Origin: JAAAOH01 sp041686235
GTDB lineage: Bacteria > Spirochaetota > Spirochaetia > DSM-27196 > PWMO01
DNA length: 19,676 nt
Assembly: GCA_041686235.1 (NCBI GenBank)
Contig: JAWLED010000053.1
Span: 1-19,676 of the forward strand
Direction of reading: 5' to 3'
Every line of letters starts with the position of its first letter. Within the stretch, counting starts at the first letter, position 1. This document shows, piece by piece, positions 1 through 5,724 of this stretch. Both the position numbers and the translations under genes were made by a program. The notes under the pieces are model-generated. The model made no database searches. It was not told where the DNA came from and saw only the letters and a list, made by a program, of their open reading frames with translations.

Positions 1-68
1 CGCATGTCGAGGTCTTCCGCGAGCTGCTCGAGCGCCTTCGGTGTTTTTCCGAGCAAATTCTCCTTCAC
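1..68 (-). CDS. rlmN: Possible 5' end of 23S rRNA (adenine2503-C2)-methyltransferase RlmN (partial)
   Basis: Seen: reading leftwards from a GTG at 68, an open frame of 22 codons runs off the window edge, starting (M)KENLLGKTPKALEQLAEDLD. An in-frame TAG (complement of 81-83) lies just upstream, so GTG68 is the only ordinary start; the only other candidate before the stop is a CTG at 77. Known: RlmN/Cfr-type radical SAM enzymes often begin with a short 'LLG.T..EL...L.ELG.P.FR' helix, which this resembles. RlmN methylates A2503 of 23S rRNA and A37 of some tRNAs. Inference: the gene is divergent from pepD. No Shine-Dalgarno is visible. The radical SAM CxxxCxxC motif lies outside the window, so the call rests on about 20 residues only. 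Confidence 0.45.
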   Translation of the reverse strand, partial: MKENLLGKTPKALEQLAEDLDM

Positions 69-110
69 GGTATTCAGAACCTACGCAGCGTAGCCTCCGC
101 TGTCAACGCC

Positions 111-150
111 GGGGCGCGGCGGCGCCCCGCCACCGGCGGGCGCCCCCCGC
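111..150. repeat. GC-rich nested inverted repeats between rlmN and pepD
   Basis: GGGGCGC (111-117) and GCGCCCC (122-128) form a perfect 7-bp stem with a 4-nt loop. A second overlapping set, GGCGCC at 121 and GGCGCC near 138-143, can form an alternative hairpin. There is no T-tract, so it does not look like an intrinsic terminator. It sits between two divergent genes. It may be simple GC-rich spacer or a folded leader element. Confidence 0.3.
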
Positions 151-176
151 GCGGTGTACGCTCGCAACCGCGATGA

Positions 177-205
177 TTGCAGCCCGGCGAAGGTTGCGCT
201 ACGAT
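177..205 (+). promoter_or_regulatory. Candidate sigma-70 promoter of pepD
   Basis: TTGCAG (177-182) and TACGAT (200-205) are separated by 17 bp, predicting a start near 212 and a leader of about 33 nt that carries a weak GTGAGG ribosome-binding site (234-239). Both hexamers match the consensus only moderately, so this is a tentative call. Confidence 0.3.
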
Positions 206-244
206 GGAAGCGACGATCACCGAGACCACAAAAGTGAGGCACAA

Positions 245-1714
245 ATGAACGATAAAGCTGCTGCAGTGCTGAAAACGTTCGAGGAGCTCGATGCGGTTCC
301 CCGCCGCTCGAAAAACGAGGGGCCCGTCCGCCAATGGTTGACCTCATGGGCGGCAGAGCAGGGGTTCGACCATCGAGTGGATAATGCCGGAAACGTCATC
401 GTGACGGTTCCCGCAACGCCGGGACATGAGTCGGCGCCGACGGTGGTGCTTCAAGGCCACATGGACATGGTGTGCGAGAAGCGCCCGGAGGTCGTACACG
501 ATTTCTCTTCCGATCCGATACGATTGGTATATGAGGAGGAATGGGTGCGGGCCGACGGAACGACGCTCGGAGCCGACAACGGTATTGCGATCGCGCTTGC
601 CATGCGTATTGCCGAGGACCCGGAGGTAGTGCACCCGCCGCTCGAGCTTCTGTTCACCGTCGACGAAGAGACGGGTCTTACCGGTGCACTAGAGCTGGAA
701 GAAAACAGCCTCAGCGGCCGAACGCTCATCAACTTGGATTCCGAAGAGGACGACTCGCTCATAGTCGGTTGCGCCGGGGGGAGAAACTCGTCGGTGCGTA
801 TTCCGATAGACCGGGATACGAGGGGGAGCGCGCAAACGGTGCTCGAGCTCACCGTTTCGGGGCTTTCGGGGGGACACTCGGGGATCGACATCCATCGCAA
901 CCTGGCAAACGCCAACCGCATCCTTGCTCGTGTGCTACAGCAAGTGGAAGAGGTTACGCCCTACCGTCTGTGCTCGCTCTCCGGGGGTACCGCGCATAAC
1001 GCCATACCCCGCGACGCGACTGCGCGGCTCACGGTCGCCGACGGCGCGGTGGAGGAGGTCAAATCGCAGATTGCGGAGTTCGAGGGCGTCGTCCAAGCGG
1101 AGTATCGGCGAGAGGAGAGCGGCCTGCGTCTTGACCTCGACGCCGGCGTGGAGGCAAATCGTGGGCAGGAGACCGAAAAGGGCGAGGGTGCGCCGCTCAC
1201 GGTGGAGGCTTCGCAGCGTGTTGTGGACGTGTTGTTAGCCCTGCCCCATGGGGTGTTTCGAATGTCCGACGATATAGAGGGTTTGGTGGAGACCTCGGAC
1301 AACGTGGCGACGGTTGGACTGGAGGAGGACAGGCTCTCGGTGCTCGTTAGTCAGCGAAGCTCCGTTCCCTCTCAGCTCGAGGCAATAAGCGCAAAGATCA
1401 ATGCGGTCACACGGCTTGCCGGCGGGACGGCCCACTACGAAAGCGAGTACCCCGCTTGGACGCCGAATATGGACTCGGCACTTCTTTCCAAAGCCGTAGC
1501 GGTCTTCGAAGAGGTGACCGGTGCGAAGCCGAAGGTGCAAGCCATTCACGCGGGTCTCGAAGCCGGCGTTATCGGTGCGAAGCACGAGGGGATGGACATG
1601 ATTTCTCTCGGGCCGACCATCGAAGGTGCGCACACGCCCGAGGAGCGGTTGCATCTCGAGAGTGTGTCTCGGATATGGGAGGTGCTCGCAGCGCTGCTTG
1701 CCGCCTTGAGCTAG
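245..1714 (+). CDS. pepD: Aminoacyl-histidine (cytosol non-specific) dipeptidase PepD, peptidase family M20C
   Basis: Role: a cytosolic di-zinc dipeptidase that hydrolyses a wide range of dipeptides, including Xaa-His. The 489 residues from ATG245 match the usual family length of about 485. The frame stays open to position 41, but the upstream 68 codons are low-complexity Arg/Pro and unlike the family, and a GTGAGG precedes ATG245. Visible M20 metal and catalytic residues: H72-x-D74 in GHMDMV, D111 in LGADNG, the Glu pair E141-E142 in FTVDEETG, D165 in INLDSEE, and the distal H463 in GAHTPEE. The dimerisation/lid insert with SGGHSG lies between the two halves of the catalytic domain. Its left neighbour is divergent and the next gene, a ribosome-hibernation-type protein, starts 96 bp later. 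It is probably a single transcription unit. A short TAGCCC-TGTT-GGGCTA hairpin overlaps the stop codon (1712-1727) but lacks a clear T-run. Confidence 0.95.
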   Translation: MNDKAAAVLKTFEELDAVPRRSKNEGPVRQWLTSWAAEQGFDHRVDNAGNVIVTVPATPGHESAPTVVLQGHMDMVCEKRPEVVHDFSSDPIRLVYEEEWVRADGTTLGADNGIAIALAMRIAEDPEVVHPPLELLFTVDEETGLTGALELEENSLSGRTLINLDSEEDDSLIVGCAGGRNSSVRIPIDRDTRGSAQTVLELTVSGLSGGHSGIDIHRNLANANRILARVLQQVEEVTPYRLCSLSGGTAHNAIPRDATARLTVADGAVEEVKSQIAEFEGVVQAEYRREESGLRLDLDAGVEANRGQETEKGEGAPLTVEASQRVVDVLLALPHGVFRMSDDIEGLVETSDNVATVGLEEDRLSVLVSQRSSVPSQLEAISAKINAVTRLAGGTAHYESEYPAWTPNMDSALLSKAVAVFEEVTGAKPKVQAIHAGLEAGVIGAKHEGMDMISLGPTIEGAHTPEERLHLESVSRIWEVLAALLAALS

Positions 1715-1798
1715 CCCTGTTGGGCTATTCTCAGCGGTTTCGGCTCCATTTACGTTAAAGATACGGTGGTTTCAAAGCTACCTTGTGTAAACTATCTC

Positions 1799-1805
1799 TA
1801 AGGAG
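1799..1805 (+). promoter_or_regulatory. Strong Shine-Dalgarno of the HPF-CSD gene
   Basis: TAAGGAG lies 5 nt upstream of ATG1811 and fixes that start. Confidence 0.7.
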
Positions 1806-1810
1806 ACGGT

Positions 1811-2398
1811 ATGAACGTACCCGTACAGATGTCCTTTCGTGACGTTGAGAAGACGGAGACATTGAAAGAGCTCATCGAGAATGAGGCAACGTCCCTCGAA
1901 GAGGTGAATGATCACGTCTCGAGTTGTCGCGTGAGCGTTGAACGGCCACAGAAACACCTCAAGAGCGGTAGTCCGTATCGGGTCCGGATAGACATGACCG
2001 TGCCGCCCAAGCACGAATTGGTTGCGCGGCGCGAGCCGGGCCACGGCGAGATGCACGAGGAGCTCGAAACGGTCATTCTCGATACCTTCGATGACGCACG
2101 CCGCCAGTTGCGCGAGCTCAACGCGCGACAGCATTCGGAGGAGAAGCGTCACCCGGGACAGGAAACGACGGCCCTTGTGGAGCGTGTCGTCCCGGAGGAG
2201 AACTTCGGGTTTCTCAAAACACTCGACGGGCGAGACGTGTATTTCCATCGAAATAGCGTGGTAAATCATGATTTTGATCGGCTTGCCGTCGGCACCGGTG
2301 TGTGGCACACTGCGGAGATGGGTGCTGAAGGCCTTCAGGCAACGACGGTGAGAATCACCGATAAACCTGGGCGCCGAAGTAACGGCACCGCGGGCTAA
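1811..2398 (+). CDS. HPF/RaiA-family ribosome-associated protein with C-terminal cold-shock domain
   Basis: Seen: 195 residues. Residues 1-105 have the beta-alpha-beta-beta-beta-alpha layout of the HPF/RaiA (S30AE-like) domain, with the strand RVSVERP near 40-46 and a long acidic/basic helix at 78-108. After a charged linker (106-120), residues 120-183 form a cold-shock/S1-like OB fold with the RNP1-like NFGFLKTL (131-138) and RNP2-like DVYFHRNSV (142-150). Known: HPF/RaiA proteins bind the 30S decoding region and stop or dimerise ribosomes in stationary phase or stress. CSDs bind single-stranded RNA. HPF-CSD fusions are a recognised but poorly studied architecture, distinct from long HPF, whose C-terminal domain dimerises. 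Inference: the CSD could tether the factor to rRNA or mRNA rather than dimerise ribosomes. A cheY gene follows 51 bp later on the same strand. Confidence 0.85.
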   Translation: MNVPVQMSFRDVEKTETLKELIENEATSLEEVNDHVSSCRVSVERPQKHLKSGSPYRVRIDMTVPPKHELVARREPGHGEMHEELETVILDTFDDARRQLRELNARQHSEEKRHPGQETTALVERVVPEENFGFLKTLDGRDVYFHRNSVVNHDFDRLAVGTGVWHTAEMGAEGLQATTVRITDKPGRRSNGTAG

Positions 2399-2438
2399 AG
2401 GTATTGTGCGCATTGGAGATGTTGTATACACTCATGGT

Positions 2439-2443
2439 GGAGG
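2439..2443 (+). promoter_or_regulatory. Shine-Dalgarno of cheY
   Basis: GGAGG is placed 6 nt before ATG2450. A -10-like TATACA (2424-2429) lies just upstream, without a convincing -35, so cheY could be read either from its own promoter or with the gene before it. Confidence 0.55.
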
Positions 2444-2449
2444 CAATAG

Positions 2450-2815
2450 ATGGGAAAAAACGTACTGGTTGTTGATGATTCCTCGGCAATCCGCCAAAGT
2501 GTATCGTTCATCCTCGATCAGGCGGGATACGGAGTGTCACAGGCCGAAGACGGGCTCCAGGCGTTGGAGAAGCTCGACGGCACCAGTTTTGATCTAATCA
2601 TTACTGATGTGAATATGCCCAACCTCGACGGTATCGGGTTGACCGCCAAAGTGCGAGAGAACCCTGATTATAAGTTTACTCCAATCGTGGTTCTCACCAC
2701 GGAATCCCAGTCTTCCAAAATGGAAGAGGGGAAGGCAGCCGGGGCAACCGGCTGGATCGTAAAGCCGTTCGATCAGGATAAGTTGCTTGGAGTGGTAAAA
2801 AAACTCATCGGCTAA
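2450..2815 (+). CDS. cheY: Single-domain CheY-type response regulator
   Basis: Role: a stand-alone receiver phosphorylated by a histidine kinase; the CheY class usually binds the flagellar switch. Seen: 121 residues, the exact size of one receiver, with no output domain. The acidic pocket is D9-D10 (VVDD), the phospho-acceptor is D53 (ITDVNMP), the switch Thr is T83 (VLTT), and the conserved Lys is K105 (VKPF, followed by P106). All active-site residues are intact, so it should be phosphorylatable. No chemotaxis genes flank it in this window, so its partner kinase is unknown, and it could instead serve another phosphorelay. A strong intrinsic terminator follows 40 bp after the stop. Confidence 0.9.
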   Translation: MGKNVLVVDDSSAIRQSVSFILDQAGYGVSQAEDGLQALEKLDGTSFDLIITDVNMPNLDGIGLTAKVRENPDYKFTPIVVLTTESQSSKMEEGKAAGATGWIVKPFDQDKLLGVVKKLIG

Positions 2816-2854
2816 GGCTAAGCCCGGTGAGTCCATTTCCCACTCTCTAAGGGG

Positions 2855-2898
2855 ATGACACACCCATGGTCATTTTGATGCGTAGGTGTGTCATTTTT
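2855..2898 (+). terminator. Rho-independent terminator after cheY
   Basis: ATGACACACC (2855-2864) and GGTGTGTCAT (2885-2894) form a perfect 10-bp stem around a 20-nt loop, followed by TTTTT (2894-2898). The loop is long for a terminator but the stem and T-run are clear. Confidence 0.75.
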
Positions 2899-3180
2899 GC
2901 CTGTAAGGTTCGGGCTTTCAGGGCGTATATGAGTCTTTTCGGCCCCCCAATCCCGTGAAAGCCGCTGCGGTCAACGCCGGGAGACGATCTATCGGCGTAT
3001 TCGCCATGATGCGGCCGGCCGACTCATGTGGCCTTCCGCATAGGCTTCGGTGCATCGCGCGGTTTAAGTATCTCCCACAGAACAAATTAAAAGTTTACTT
3101 TTACGGTATGCCGGATTCACAGACGAAATACCTCCCGAAGTGCCGGCCGGCCTCGGCCGGTGCCGGCGGGGCGTTCGACT
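2899..3180. other. Hairpin-rich non-coding stretch upstream of hsp20
   Basis: No convincing gene was seen: the only open frame (2955-3209, GTG start) has no SD and low-complexity content. The stretch holds a chain of inverted repeats. GGCTTTCAGGG (2913-2923) pairs with CCCGTGAAAGCC (2952-2963). ACGCCG (2974-2979) pairs with CGGCGT (2993-2998). ATGCGGCC (3009-3016) pairs with GGCC-TT-CCGCAT (3030-3041). CCGGCCG (3143-3149) pairs with CGGCCGG (3154-3160). The AT-rich inverted repeat at 3088-3103 is listed separately. The 2913-3041 part could be a folded RNA, but no known RNA family was recognised. Confidence 0.35.
3088..3103. promoter_or_regulatory. Inverted repeat, candidate enhancer (UAS) for the sigma-54 promoter
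   Basis: TAAAAGT-TT-ACTTTTA is a perfect 7-2-7 inverted repeat centred about 112 bp upstream of the predicted hsp20 transcription start. This is the usual distance for binding sites of sigma-54 activators (roughly -80 to -150). Its function is inferred from position and symmetry only. Confidence 0.4.
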
Positions 3181-3196
3181 TGGCACGCAGATTGCA
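3180..3196 (+). promoter_or_regulatory. Sigma-54 (RpoN) -24/-12 promoter of hsp20
   Basis: TTGGCACGCAGATTGCA carries the invariant GG (3182-3183) and GC (3194-3195) with the required 10-bp gap, and matches the full consensus YTGGCAC-N5-TTGCW. Transcription should start near 3207, giving a leader of about 36 nt with a GGGAGG ribosome-binding site at 3231-3236. No sigma-70 promoter is evident in the same spot. Confidence 0.85.
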
Positions 3197-3242
3197 TGCA
3201 CATTACTGAGAAGAACCTATACAAACCTATGGGAGGTACACA

Positions 3243-3668
3243 GTGAGATACATGGTAAAAACCCGAGCAAATGCCGGAGCAAACCGTCGGAGTGAGTTGG
3301 ACCGCTTGTTTGGCGGGATGTTCAAAGATATGCCCGCTCTCGAGGGCCGACAACCGATCGTGGACGTGGTCGAACAAGACGACGAATATCTGCTCGAAGC
3401 GGAGCTTCCCGGGCTAAGCGAAGAGGACGTAGAGGTAAGCGTCGAGGATACCCTTTTGACGATCAGCGCAAACAAGGCCTCGAGTGAGGAAGAGCGGCGC
3501 TACCTCATCCGTGAGCGAGCGGTAGGTGAGTTTCGCCGAAGCTTTGTGTTGCCGAAAGACGCCGATAGCTCCAACATCGAGGCACGATTCAAAAACGGAG
3601 TCCTGACGTTGACGGTGAAGAAACTGCCCGAGGCAAAGCCCCGGCAGATCAAAATAGAGGGCGAGTAA
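3243..3668 (+). CDS. Hsp20/alpha-crystallin small heat-shock protein
   Basis: Role: an ATP-independent holdase that binds unfolding proteins in the cytoplasm and forms oligomers. Seen: 141 residues. A short N-terminal arm (1-37) includes the phenylalanine-containing RLFGGMFKDM typical of sHSPs. The alpha-crystallin domain is about 38-127, with the ELPGLSEEDVEV strand-loop and the hallmark GVLTLTV (119-125). The C-terminal I-x-I anchor is IKI (136-138). Start choice: GGGAGG sits 6 nt before GTG3243 but 15 nt before ATG3252, so GTG is preferred. The gene is monocistronic, with its own sigma-54 promoter and a strong terminator. Control by sigma-54 rather than by sigma-32, CIRCE/HrcA or ROSE elements is the unusual point. 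Confidence 0.93.
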   Translation: MRYMVKTRANAGANRRSELDRLFGGMFKDMPALEGRQPIVDVVEQDDEYLLEAELPGLSEEDVEVSVEDTLLTISANKASSEEERRYLIRERAVGEFRRSFVLPKDADSSNIEARFKNGVLTLTVKKLPEAKPRQIKIEGE

Positions 3669-3694
3669 CACTCGCCCGTTTGTGAATGGGTGTG

Positions 3695-3731
3695 CGGCCT
3701 CCGCCTGCGAAGCGGAGGCCGTTTTGTTTTT
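3695..3731 (+). terminator. Rho-independent terminator after hsp20
   Basis: CGGCCTCCGC (3695-3704) and GCGGAGGCCG (3712-3721) form a perfect 10-bp GC-rich stem with a 7-nt loop, followed by TTTTGTTTTT (3722-3731). Confidence 0.92.
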
Positions 3732-3752
3732 CGCCACGTTATCCGATATACT
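3724..3752 (+). promoter_or_regulatory. Candidate promoter of the 146-aa hypothetical gene
   Basis: TTGTTT (3724-3729) and TATACT (3747-3752) have 17-bp spacing. The -35 lies inside the T-run of the hsp20 terminator. The -10 is good and the -35 is weak. Confidence 0.35.
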
Positions 3753-3820
3753 GAATAAGGCCTCGTGGGGCGTACGGAACAATACGGAAAAGGAACGCTC
3801 GAAGATTCAGAGGGGGCGGC

Positions 3821-4261
3821 GTGCTGGTTGAGCTCATCTTTGCATTGATTCTCACATTGGAGTTGGTTCCCGAGGATGTCGGCACGTACACGGTGGATGT
3901 TCTCGAGGATACGGAGCTGACCATGGAGCTCCGCGCAGAGCGAGAGGAAGCGGAGGAAACGGCTCGGGTCTTTGGACAAGACGGGGCGGAGATTCTAACG
4001 GTAGAACGCTCGCGTACCGCCGGCCATCTCTACACCGCGTTTCCCGAGGACGGCGACCCCTCGGTGTTGGATGTCGGCCCCGCGCTCGACGAAATTCGTT
4101 CGTTCGAGACGGAGCCCGTGCAAACAATCTCTGCAGCGCCGGATTTGTCTGCGGGCGAAATCGAATGGATGCTCGTGCGTCGAGAGGAGCTGTTCTATCT
4201 CGGGGTGCCTTCACAGCAGACGTTGCTGATCGTTCGTACCGACGATCGAGGCGACGATTAG
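3821..4261 (+). CDS. Hypothetical acidic protein with hydrophobic N-terminus
   Basis: I do not recognise this gene. Seen: 146 residues from GTG3821, preceded by an AGGGGG (3811-3816) with short spacing. Residues 1-15 are hydrophobic but lack the positive residues of a classical signal peptide (MLVELIFALILTLEL), so it may be a membrane anchor or a poor signal. The rest is strongly acidic, with alternating short strands (TYTVDV, ILTVERS, LLIVRTD) suggesting a small beta-rich soluble domain. No Cys pairs or catalytic motifs stand out. It ends 4 bp inside a convergent microprotein ORF. Codon use resembles its neighbours. It could be a lineage-specific spirochaete protein. That it is coding is supported by length and codon use; its function is unknown. 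Confidence 0.65.
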   Translation: MLVELIFALILTLELVPEDVGTYTVDVLEDTELTMELRAEREEAEETARVFGQDGAEILTVERSRTAGHLYTAFPEDGDPSVLDVGPALDEIRSFETEPVQTISAAPDLSAGEIEWMLVRREELFYLGVPSQQTLLIVRTDDRGDD

Positions 4262-4359
4262 GAAATCTGTTGCACTTGAGCGGTCAACACAACGGCCAGA
4301 ATCACGGCAACGGCGACCAATATAAAGCTAATGAGAAAGAGTAGATGATGTCGTTTCAT
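4258..4359 (-). CDS. 33-aa single-pass membrane microprotein (short ORF)
   Basis: Seen: on the minus strand an ATG (4359-4357) opens 33 codons ending in TAA (4260-4258). The start is MKRHHLLFLISFILVAVAVI. A basic N-terminus (K2, R3, H4, H5) is followed by about 22 uninterrupted hydrophobic residues and a short polar tail (TAQVQQIS), which is a clear N-in transmembrane helix by the positive-inside rule. A good Shine-Dalgarno AAGGA (complement of 4368-4372) lies 8 nt upstream. The ORF fills the gap between two plus-strand genes and overlaps the stop of the upstream one by 4 bp. Its promoter would have to lie inside the start of the plus-strand regulator gene. Function is unknown; such peptides often modulate membrane kinases or transporters. 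Confidence 0.55.
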   Translation of the reverse strand: MKRHHLLFLISFILVAVAVILAVVLTAQVQQIS

Positions 4360-4383
4360 AAAACCGTTCCTTCTGAGTAAAGC

Positions 4384-5697
4384 ATGAGTTTACGCCCGAA
4401 ACCCAAGAGCGAGCTTGTTGAGTCGAAACGAGTAGCGGTACTCTGTTCCGATCCAGAGCTGAACCGGATTATCACCGAAAGCTGCGAGGATTTCCAGTAC
4501 TTCTTCGAGCCGGTATTTGCGGACACCGTTGAGGAAGGCATCGAGTTTCTCAACTACGATCTGCCGGATCTCACGGTCGTCAACGGAAACGATCCGAAGC
4601 TCGACGTTAACCGCGTGTTCGGCGAAATGAAACGAGACCCGTGGTTGCACCAGGGTTCTCTCGTCATCGTGTACGACCCGAGCGTGGTGTGTATCCGCAC
4701 GAGTGAGCTGCGCCAACTCAATCTTCTCTCGGCGATGATGAGCTCGCGTTTGTCTCTACACTTCCCGCGGCTCTTGCGTATTCTCAAAGCAAACGAGCAC
4801 ATTCTCCACCAACGCAACATGCACGCACTGCTTGATGCCAATCTGAGCGGCACATTCGTTCTCGAGAACGATCCGTTTGACCTGACTACCTACTCGAATC
4901 TCCTTTCGAACTTCCTCTTTAATGCGAAACTGATCGACTTCGAGCAGAAAGAGCGCTACCACGTGGCGCTCATGGAGTTGCTCATGAACGCCGTCGAGCA
5001 TGGGAACTGCCGCATAAGCTACGAGGAGAAATCCCGGTATATGAACCAGGGCGGCGATCCGCTTACCCTTATTCGCGAGCGCAACGCCGACCCCGAGATC
5101 AACAAGAAGAACGTCTATCTCTCCTATCGCATTCGTCCCTCGAGCTCGACCTTTACCATCACCGACGAAGGTGAGGGCTTCGATTGGCGGGGCTATCAGA
5201 CCCTTTACGGCGAAGCCGGGCTTGGTGAGATGCACGGACGCGGCATTTTGATGGCATCGCATTACCTTGTGAACCTTACGTACAACGAGAAGGGAAACGA
5301 GGTCAGCTTCGAGCTCGAACACAAAGGCGATGAGGAGTTCCCGGTACCGGAATACTTCAACGACGGAGAAGAGATCTCGTTCGCCCCGGGGGACATCATT
5401 TTTTCACAGGGGGACCGCTCGAGCCACCTCTACTACATTGCCTCGGGGAGTTTTGACATCATAGTCGATGACGAGCTCATCAGCCGCTTGACTCCCGCAG
5501 ACATATTTGTCGGCGAAATGTCGTTCCTGCTCAACAATCGCCGCACAGCCACCGTTCGGGCGGCCTCGGCCGGCACGCTCGTGCGCATCAGCAAAAAGCG
5601 CTTCGTAAACGCCATAAAGCAGCGTCCCGAGTACGGACTGTTTCTTGCCCGCCTGCTCTCGCGGCGACTGTTACGCCAGCATTACGTCACCGGCTGA
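4384..5697 (+). CDS. Regulator: degenerate receiver + anti-sigma-type HATPase + cyclic-nucleotide-binding domain
   Basis: Seen: 437 residues in three parts. (1) Residues about 15-135 are receiver-like (VAVLCSDPELNRII), but at the phospho-acceptor position, after DLPDLTVV, there is N67 rather than Asp, so this is probably a pseudo-receiver. (2) Residues about 165-312 are an RsbW/SpoIIAB-like HATPase_c_2: N-box ELLMNAVEHGN (E198, N202), G1 box DEGEGFDW (D261), G2 box HGRGILMAS (284-292). (3) Residues about 322-437 are a cNMP-binding domain: ISFAPGDIIFSQGD, then the phosphate-binding cassette VGEMSFLLNNRRTATV with E378 and R387. Start: an in-frame TAA at 4378 makes ATG4384 the first start; the SD is weak. 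Inference: a cyclic-nucleotide-gated serine kinase or anti-sigma switch acting on an unknown STAS or sigma partner. A class III cyclase lies 9 kb away in the window. Confidence 0.85.
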   Translation: MSLRPKPKSELVESKRVAVLCSDPELNRIITESCEDFQYFFEPVFADTVEEGIEFLNYDLPDLTVVNGNDPKLDVNRVFGEMKRDPWLHQGSLVIVYDPSVVCIRTSELRQLNLLSAMMSSRLSLHFPRLLRILKANEHILHQRNMHALLDANLSGTFVLENDPFDLTTYSNLLSNFLFNAKLIDFEQKERYHVALMELLMNAVEHGNCRISYEEKSRYMNQGGDPLTLIRERNADPEINKKNVYLSYRIRPSSSTFTITDEGEGFDWRGYQTLYGEAGLGEMHGRGILMASHYLVNLTYNEKGNEVSFELEHKGDEEFPVPEYFNDGEEISFAPGDIIFSQGDRSSHLYYIASGSFDIIVDDELISRLTPADIFVGEMSFLLNNRRTATVRAASAGTLVRISKKRFVNAIKQRPEYGLFLARLLSRRLLRQHYVTG

Positions 5698-5724
5698 GTG
5701 GCCGGCGGCCGCGACGACGACGCC

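Noticed and set aside
2913..2963. tRNA or 6S-like RNA
   Set aside because: The stem ends look acceptor-like at first, but there is no cloverleaf, no TTCRA loop and no recognisable 6S bubble.
103..2981. Shared word TCAACGCCGGG at 103-113 and 2971-2981 as a dispersed repeat
   Set aside because: Only 11 bp match with no extended similarity; expected by chance in GC-rich sequence of this size.
2955..3209. 84-codon plus-strand ORF before hsp20
   Set aside because: GTG start without SD, unremarkable composition, overlaps several hairpins and the sigma-54 promoter; no family resemblance.
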